Part shown: positions 58,855-64,000 of the stretch, piece by piece
Position numbering within the stretch: position 1 is the first letter of the stretch
How the letters are laid out: each line of letters begins with the position of its first letter
From: Lunularia cruciata
Lineage: Eukaryota; Streptophyta; Marchantiopsida; Lunulariales; Lunulariaceae
Direction of reading: 5' to 3'
Assembly (NCBI GenBank): GCA_948567375.1
Contig: OX419755.1
Span: forward strand, 45,389,001-45,453,000
Length of the DNA: 64,000 bases
Program-made: the position numbers and the translations under genes
Notes under the pieces: generated by a model
Databases searched by the model: none
The model's input: the letters and a program-made list of their open reading frames with translations, nothing else
Told to the model about the DNA's origin: nothing

Positions 58855-59480
58855 AATTACTCAAATCAATACTTGATTAGTCACTCTATAAACTGTCAAC
58901 AACTAAGCACTGATTATAATCAAACCACACCCACTCTAGCTAAGAGAATCCAGGTGAAGCTAGTCTGCCTTTGTCCACCATAGCCAGGAACTTGAAAACT
59001 CAACATCAGAGAAGTGAACTCTCTAGAGCTACACTTTGAAAGTATACACTTGGACTTGAGCTAGGTCTGAAGCCCTAACGGTCCTAACGGCACACCCAAT
59101 GATGCAAACAGTGCAAAGTGACGGTGGGCTCCACCATGAAGTCAATACCCCAAACACAAAATCTGACCGTCTGAAAGTAATCTATGAGTGATTGCTAAAT
59201 ACTTCTAACTACTATCACTTTAACTTTAGTGTCGAGCAATCTAGATGTGACACTACAAATGGCGTGATAGCTATTGTGTGTATATACGTTGCTACACAAC
59301 ATACATTGCTGTCAACATCATACACTATAAACACATAACTCACACATAAGTCATACATAGACTCTAAAGTGCCACAATTGCCCCCTAGCTGGCAGTTAGG
59401 TCCCTCTAACTCCAGATAGCCATCTACTCCAAGTATATGGTATACCATATGATGGGCAAAGATCAGGAGGTTGGTGCTAT
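58855..59480 (-). mobile_element. Inverted 3'-end copy of the DNMT-gypsy family
   Basis: On the minus strand this reads as the last 80 bases of the internal region (GGTATACCATATACTTGGAG..., TCTGGAGTTAGAGGGACC), the polypurine tract (GCTAGGGGGCAAT), the TGTGGCACTTTAG block, and an LTR starting TATCACGCCATTTGTAGTG that stops near the AAGTATTGATTTGAG position. It is the reverse complement of 58,065-58,710, with only about 145 bases between the two arms. No TLDc or other host sequence lies inside. Confidence 0.8.
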
Positions 59481-59589
59481 TGTGGCACTTTAGAAAGCTA
59501 TGTATGACTTATGTGTGAGTTATGTATCTATAGTGTATGATGTTGACAACAATGTATGTTGTGTAGCAATGTATATAAGCACAAAAAAA
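59481..59589 (+). repeat. Isolated LTR-end block
   Basis: TGTGGCACTTTAGAAAGC through TATATAAGCAC is another plus-strand copy of the 100-base LTR-end segment. It starts directly where the inverted copy ends and runs into the duplicated flank at 59,590. Confidence 0.75.
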
Positions 59590-59668
59590 TGTATTTACCT
59601 AATATTGTTTCAACAATCAAACAAAGATGGTTTGGCATTGGTAGCACTTCAAGTTCACAACTATCAAG
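59590..59668 (+). repeat. Downstream copy of the 77-bp flank duplication
   Basis: Partner of 49,692-49,768. It reads TATTTACCTAATATT, AAGATGGTTTGGCATTGG and TTCACAACTATCAAGTA, then continues into AAGAACACTAAAAGG, which is not found at the upstream copy. Confidence 0.8.
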
Positions 59669-59716
59669 TAAAGAACACTAAAAGGATAGAAGTGCAGCTG
59701 GAAAGAGAAATGGATG

Positions 59717-59853
59717 TATGGGGATTGTGGAAGTTGGTAGCTAGCGGGTCAAAATACACATATATATTGGTGTATATTGGTTGTTCTACCTTGCTTCCAA
59801 ACTTGAATTGTGTATTTTGACTTGCCTAGCTACCAACTTCCACATTCCCCATA
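59717..59853. repeat. Near-perfect foldback: 44-45-bp arms, 48-bp loop
   Basis: The left arm (59,717-59,760, TATGGGGATTGTGGAAGTTG...ATACACA) and the reverse complement of the right arm (59,809-59,853, TATGGGGAATGTGGAAGTTG...ATACACA) agree except for one substitution and a 3-4-base region around GCTAG(C/G). The loop is AT-rich. RNA from either strand would fold into a stable hairpin about 137 bases long. It could be a small foldback/MITE-type element or a young hairpin-RNA locus; nothing identifies which. Confidence 0.8.
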
Positions 59854-61379
59854 TATATAAGTATGGCTTTTAAAAAATTTTAATTTTTAACTTTATTTTG
59901 AAATTTTTTTTAATTGCGGGATAGAGTAATTGGTCATTTTTCTAGCTCATAATCTGAATTTTGTGGGTCCTGCCAAAAAATCTTACAATAAGGCCGGAAA
60001 GGGCTACATACTATGATAAAATAAGTAAACTTAGACATTATCTAGTTGGTATCTAATGATAATAATTGTGGAAAATACTCCAACTATGATAAGATGTATT
60101 TATGGGATAATATCATAATATGGAAATTCTGATGTATTTTATAGTAAAATATCCATATTTCAAATAATTATATTATATTGAAAATTTAATAATACTTTCA
60201 CCATCAAAGTTCTTAATGTATTTGAAAAGGACTACAAATCCACAGAGAAGTATGATGGTTGAGGTGTACGTTTATGTGGTTTATTTCAAAGTCTTGGTAT
60301 TAAAAACTTGGATTTCTAAGATTAATAAATTACAAGAAAGTGTTGCTTCTATACTTTTGTTGCTCATACTATGTCTCCAATCCTTCTAGTATGAAAATTT
60401 TAATTATTTATAATATGAGAGATATGATACTTTAAATTTATTATTTTGAGTCATATACTCTAGATGGATACACATAGTTGAGAAGCTTATACTGAATGTT
60501 AAAAATTATATCATATATAGATCTAAGTTGGAAGGATGCATAGCTAAAATTTTTATGTAAGATTTGGACGGATGTTTTGTGATAGACTCTATGTCTATCT
60601 TCTTGCACATGAAACCATATGTTTGGAATGCCAAAGATGAGGAAGGTTCAAGTTGTTTATGGGAAGGTATATGAAGATTGAAATATATTTGAAACACTAT
60701 ATGTCCACTTATATAAAATAATTTATCAATTTTTATGGATTAACATGAAATGCTTGACACATTGTGAATGATAAGTCCTAATTTTTCTAATAAAATGATT
60801 TTGGTTAGGTTCTAAAATTTCTATTCTTTGGATAAAGGATGAATATATGATAGATACAATTATAATTATTTTGGTGTGAACATGTAGGATGTAAGAGTCA
60901 ATATGTAATAATAATTCAAATTCAAGTAAATTATTATTTGAAGAATTATTTCAATGGAAAGTTCACAATGAGAGAAATTATATAAAGAGTAAATAAGTCA
61001 ATCGTTATCTAGATCTCCAAACTTAAGATACTTGACTAACAATAACTATATATGTATAGAAACTAATCTTTCAATCTAAGAGCAATGAGAATTAAAGTAA
61101 AAGTTATGTGGTGATGGAAATGTAGCTCTTGATCCTATGTCTCATAGTACCAATCATATGATTGTGTTTAAGAAGGTACTCTCACTAGATCATTTCTATC
61201 TCAAAAAGTAGAATTATATATTGTTTAGAGATATTGGGTAGATGATGATTGAAATAAGTATGAGGTATGATAAGTACAGTTTTTTGTTGGCCAAATTTCA
61301 AAAGATTAAAATTTACAAAATTATTTCTTTTTATATTTCAATCTCAAGTATTGTAAGTATTCTTGTAAAAAACCAAGGA
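59854..61379. other. Very AT-rich intergenic DNA
   Basis: Long runs of A/T with no conserved frame, repeat edge or RNA gene that I can recognise. Confidence 0.45.
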
Positions 61380-62620
61380 GGGAATTAGGAGAATAGAAGA
61401 TCATATTAAAACACTCAAAGGAGGGAAACTTTGGATGGGTAACATGAGCATTGGCTTTAGTATTTATAGGAAGCTAAGTATAAGATTCCCAAGAAGCTTC
61501 TAATGAAGCTTCCTTTTAGAAACTACCCTTCTTGGAATGCAAGGCAAGCTAGTTGTCTACTTGGCGTACACGTTATTCCATCTTTTGGAAGTTCATACAA
61601 GCTTCCACCAAGAAGCTTCATGAATGCTCTTAGAACATTCTACCAAAAACCTTTCTAGATGCTTCTAGGACATTCTTAGAAAGTTCTACCCCATTTTTCT
61701 ATATTTAATTTATTTTATTAACTCCTTAGCTTATGCTAATTCAATATTAGTACATATTCTCTCACCACTAGTTGGTGACATCTTCATCACCATGGAGTTT
61801 TCAAACTCTTTATATGGCAGTTTGAGCATTTTGGAGATGAGAAGGAAGTTCCAATGTGGTGTCATAAAGGATATATCCTTTCTAGAGAACCTTATGCTTA
61901 ATTTGTCATTGGAAACCATGTTGGATGTCTCTTTGTGATAAGGATAGGAGGAAGAGGGGGTGGACACGAGTAGAGAAAAGGAAGATATGTTAGCAACAAA
62001 GGGTTTTAACTTCAAAACATGGAAGACAAAATGGATCCTTATATGAATAGGAAGGGCAAGTTTGTAGGAAACACAAGAAATGATCCAAGTAATAGAAAAT
62101 GGACCTAGCCAATTGGGAGCAAGTTTACAAACTTGGGTGTCAAGAGAGAGAGAGTGAGGTTGCTAGAGGAAAGCATGATCCTATCACCTACTAAAAGGTG
62201 AGATCATGAAAATGTCTATCATCATATTTCTTTTGCTCATTTTGGCAATAAGAAGATGAGACTTGGTTTGGTGTAAGGATAGAAATAACATGGATAAGAA
62301 GGTGGAAGTTTGAGGGATATGAGATTGCAATAGAGCAAGAAGAGAATAAGACATGAGTGGATTTTGGCCATAATTGAGAAAGAAAAGAGAGAATCTTATA
62401 CCCTCCTACTTGGAATTATTAAAATAAAATTTGGTAATTACAAGATAGGTACCCTAATTGGTGTGATGAATGTTGACAAAGGTATGTACATATCTTCCCA
62501 AGTATGATTAGCTTGTTTGGTTTGCATATGATATGAGGATAATAGGTCATAAAAAAGGCAAGCTTAGTGCCGAGTAGCTTGATAATGCATGCCAAAATTT
62601 ACCTATAAATTGGGAATCAC
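61380..62620 (-). mobile_element. Fragment of a chromovirus related to 29,752-35,395
   Basis: On the minus strand the region 62,015-61,731 reads LKPFVANISSFS and SRKDISFMTPHWNFLLISKM, collinear with the chromodomain-like tail of the complete chromovirus (MKPFVPNPPSFS, GKGISFMMQHMNLFLSSKM). Upstream, 62,600-62,050 matches the late integrase region. Downstream, 61,700-61,440 carries LTR-type text with AAGCTTC and GAAGCTTC palindromic units. The rest of the element is absent or beyond recognition. Confidence 0.65.
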
Positions 62621-62658
62621 AATAAGAGATGAGAACCCCCTTTTCATTCTATGGTGCT

Positions 62659-64000
62659 TGTTGTGCGTATATACATCGCTATACAACATACATCACTGTC
62701 AACAACATACACTATAGAAGCACAACTCACACATAAGTCATATATGAACTCTAAAGTGCTACAATAATCAGTTCTTCATAAACTCAAATCAACTCAATTC
62801 AGATCAATACTTAATCATTTACTCAACAATTTGCCATTGATTACAACCAAGCCACACCCACTCTAGCTAAGAGACTCCAAGTAACACTCACCACTCTTTG
62901 TCCACCATAGCCAAGAACTCAAGGCTCAAAATCAGAGAAGTGAGCTCTCTAGAGCTACACTTTGAAGGTATACCTCTGATTTTGACCTAGATCTCCAACC
63001 CTAATGGCCCTATTGATGGCACAACTAACGGTGCAAGTGAAAATGAGTCCCACCATGTGATCAGTACCCCAAACATGAAATCTAACCATCAACAAGTAGT
63101 CTATGAGTAATTGCCAAAATACCTTTGACTACCAACACTACTACTCCAATGTCTGAGCAATTTAACTTTGACACCACAAATGTCATGATAGTTGTTGTGC
63201 ATATATACATTGCTACACAACCTACATAAAATTCAATATCATACCCTATAGAAGCACAACTCACACATAAGTCATACATGAATTCTAAAGTGCCACAATT
63301 GCCTTCCTAGTTGGCCGCTAAATCCTCTAACTCTAGATAACCTTCTACTTCAAGTATACCCTATGGTGGGCAAAGATCAAGAAGCCAGGTGCTATTGAGC
63401 CTCATTGTTAGTTGTTTGTTTGCAATCTATACCGCATAATGAGTGAACTAATTATAGGTCAAGTACATCTAGGACATAACTACTATCCCTAAGGAACCAC
63501 CATGGGAGAAGGAGTCAAACATGCCATATGCCATCCTCTCAAACAACTATCACACGTTAATATGATAACAACTCTTCTAGAAGAGCTGCATAACATACAT
63601 TGCAAGCCAACATGTATAAGTGCCAAGCTTGGGTCCATAGTACCATCAATGTTTGGGAGGTGTCATGGCAAACAATTGTGCACATGATCCTTCCACACAA
63701 AACCATCACATCCTTCCAACACAAGGACTCCAAAATGCAAAACCTCACACATTTTTAAGATAGTGCGGCATGTAGTAACATCAAGTGTCATCGATGTTGT
63801 CTATTATAGATACACATAGTCACCTAGATGAAATCAATTGGTCAAGGGTCTATAACCTCCTACTTGAATAGTAGCATAGCATGAGGTATCCCTATGCTAA
63901 GCAATTGCTAAGTTCTCAAAGACCATTGGCATCACTCTCCAAAAGATCTCTGCTTGTGAGAACATGCGCTCATCCATATGTTTGGATCATCCAAGCTCAA
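62659..64000 (-). mobile_element. DNMT-gypsy element C, 3' part, running off the window
   Basis: A third body of the family on the minus strand: 3' LTR 63,190-62,659, extra LTR-end block 63,302-63,197, polypurine tract (ACTAGGAAGGCAAT, about 63,297-63,311), PHD finger 63,605-63,465, and the integrase C-terminal region beyond it toward 64,000. The LTR begins TATCATGACATTTGTGG (degenerate TGTCACGCC) and ends ACGCACAACA. Methyltransferase and RT, if present, lie outside the window. Confidence 0.8.
63465..63605 (-). pseudogene. PHD finger of element C
   Basis: The minus strand reads QCMLCSSS, then ILTCDSCLRGWHMACLTP and, past two or three stop codons, LCPRCT followed by a stop. All zinc ligands of the C4HC3 pattern are preserved in this decayed copy, including the Gly-Trp-His core that element A has lost. 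The frame is interrupted by stops near 63,485-63,500. Confidence 0.75.

Overview
This is nuclear DNA of a land plant. Two intron-containing host genes with plant-type GT-AG splicing sit in AT-rich intergenic DNA crowded with decayed Ty3/gypsy LTR retrotransposons. The species cannot be fixed from the window. The transposable element (TE) load and a retroelement carrying a DNMT3-like enzyme would suit a non-flowering plant (moss, fern, lycophyte or gymnosperm), but that is inference.

Host genes. (1) About 8.5-16.5 kb, minus strand: a PQBP1-type WW-domain splicing-factor gene. I resolve 12 coding exons (about 1,100 residues: a long Pro/Gln-rich N-terminal part, two WW domains, a Cys cluster and the conserved PQBP1-type C-terminal motifs); the extreme 5' end is unsettled. 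(2) 44.49-48.31 kb, plus strand: a seven-exon, 584-residue TLDc-domain gene with a possible N-myristoylation site and a long (CA)n(GA)n tract in its leader.

Mobile DNA. A PIF/Harbinger-like transposase remnant lies near 1.4-1.75 kb. A chromodomain-type Ty3/gypsy element (29,752-35,395, plus) has both LTRs and a near-perfect 5-bp target-site duplication; a fragment of a relative lies at 61.4-62.6 kb (minus). The centrepiece is another Ty3/gypsy family present as three bodies: A (21,986-35,911, minus, split by the chromovirus), B (49,798-58,839, plus, most complete) and C (62,659 to the window end, minus), plus an LTR-like copy at 5.2-5.7 kb and an inverted 3'-end copy at 58.85-59.48 kb.

In copy B the order is gag (two zinc knuckles), aspartic protease, C5 cytosine DNA methyltransferase (DNMT3-like, motifs I to X in order), reverse transcriptase, RNase H, integrase, PHD finger. 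The methyltransferase sits between protease and RT. Copy A keeps a piece with motif I; the PHD finger is recognisable in all three copies. So a DNA-methylation writer and a presumptive histone reader are integral to the family. All copies are dead (stops, frameshifts, deletions), and most in-frame stops are TAG or TGA where CAG or CGA is expected, the signature of deamination of methylated CHG/CG cytosines. Next to copy B the LTR is arranged as a long inverted repeat that could form double-stranded RNA.

The remaining sequence (parts of 0-8.4, 17.8-21.9, 35.9-44.3, 48.3-49.7 and 59.9-61.4 kb) is AT-rich intergenic DNA with microsatellites and tandem duplications and no gene I can support.
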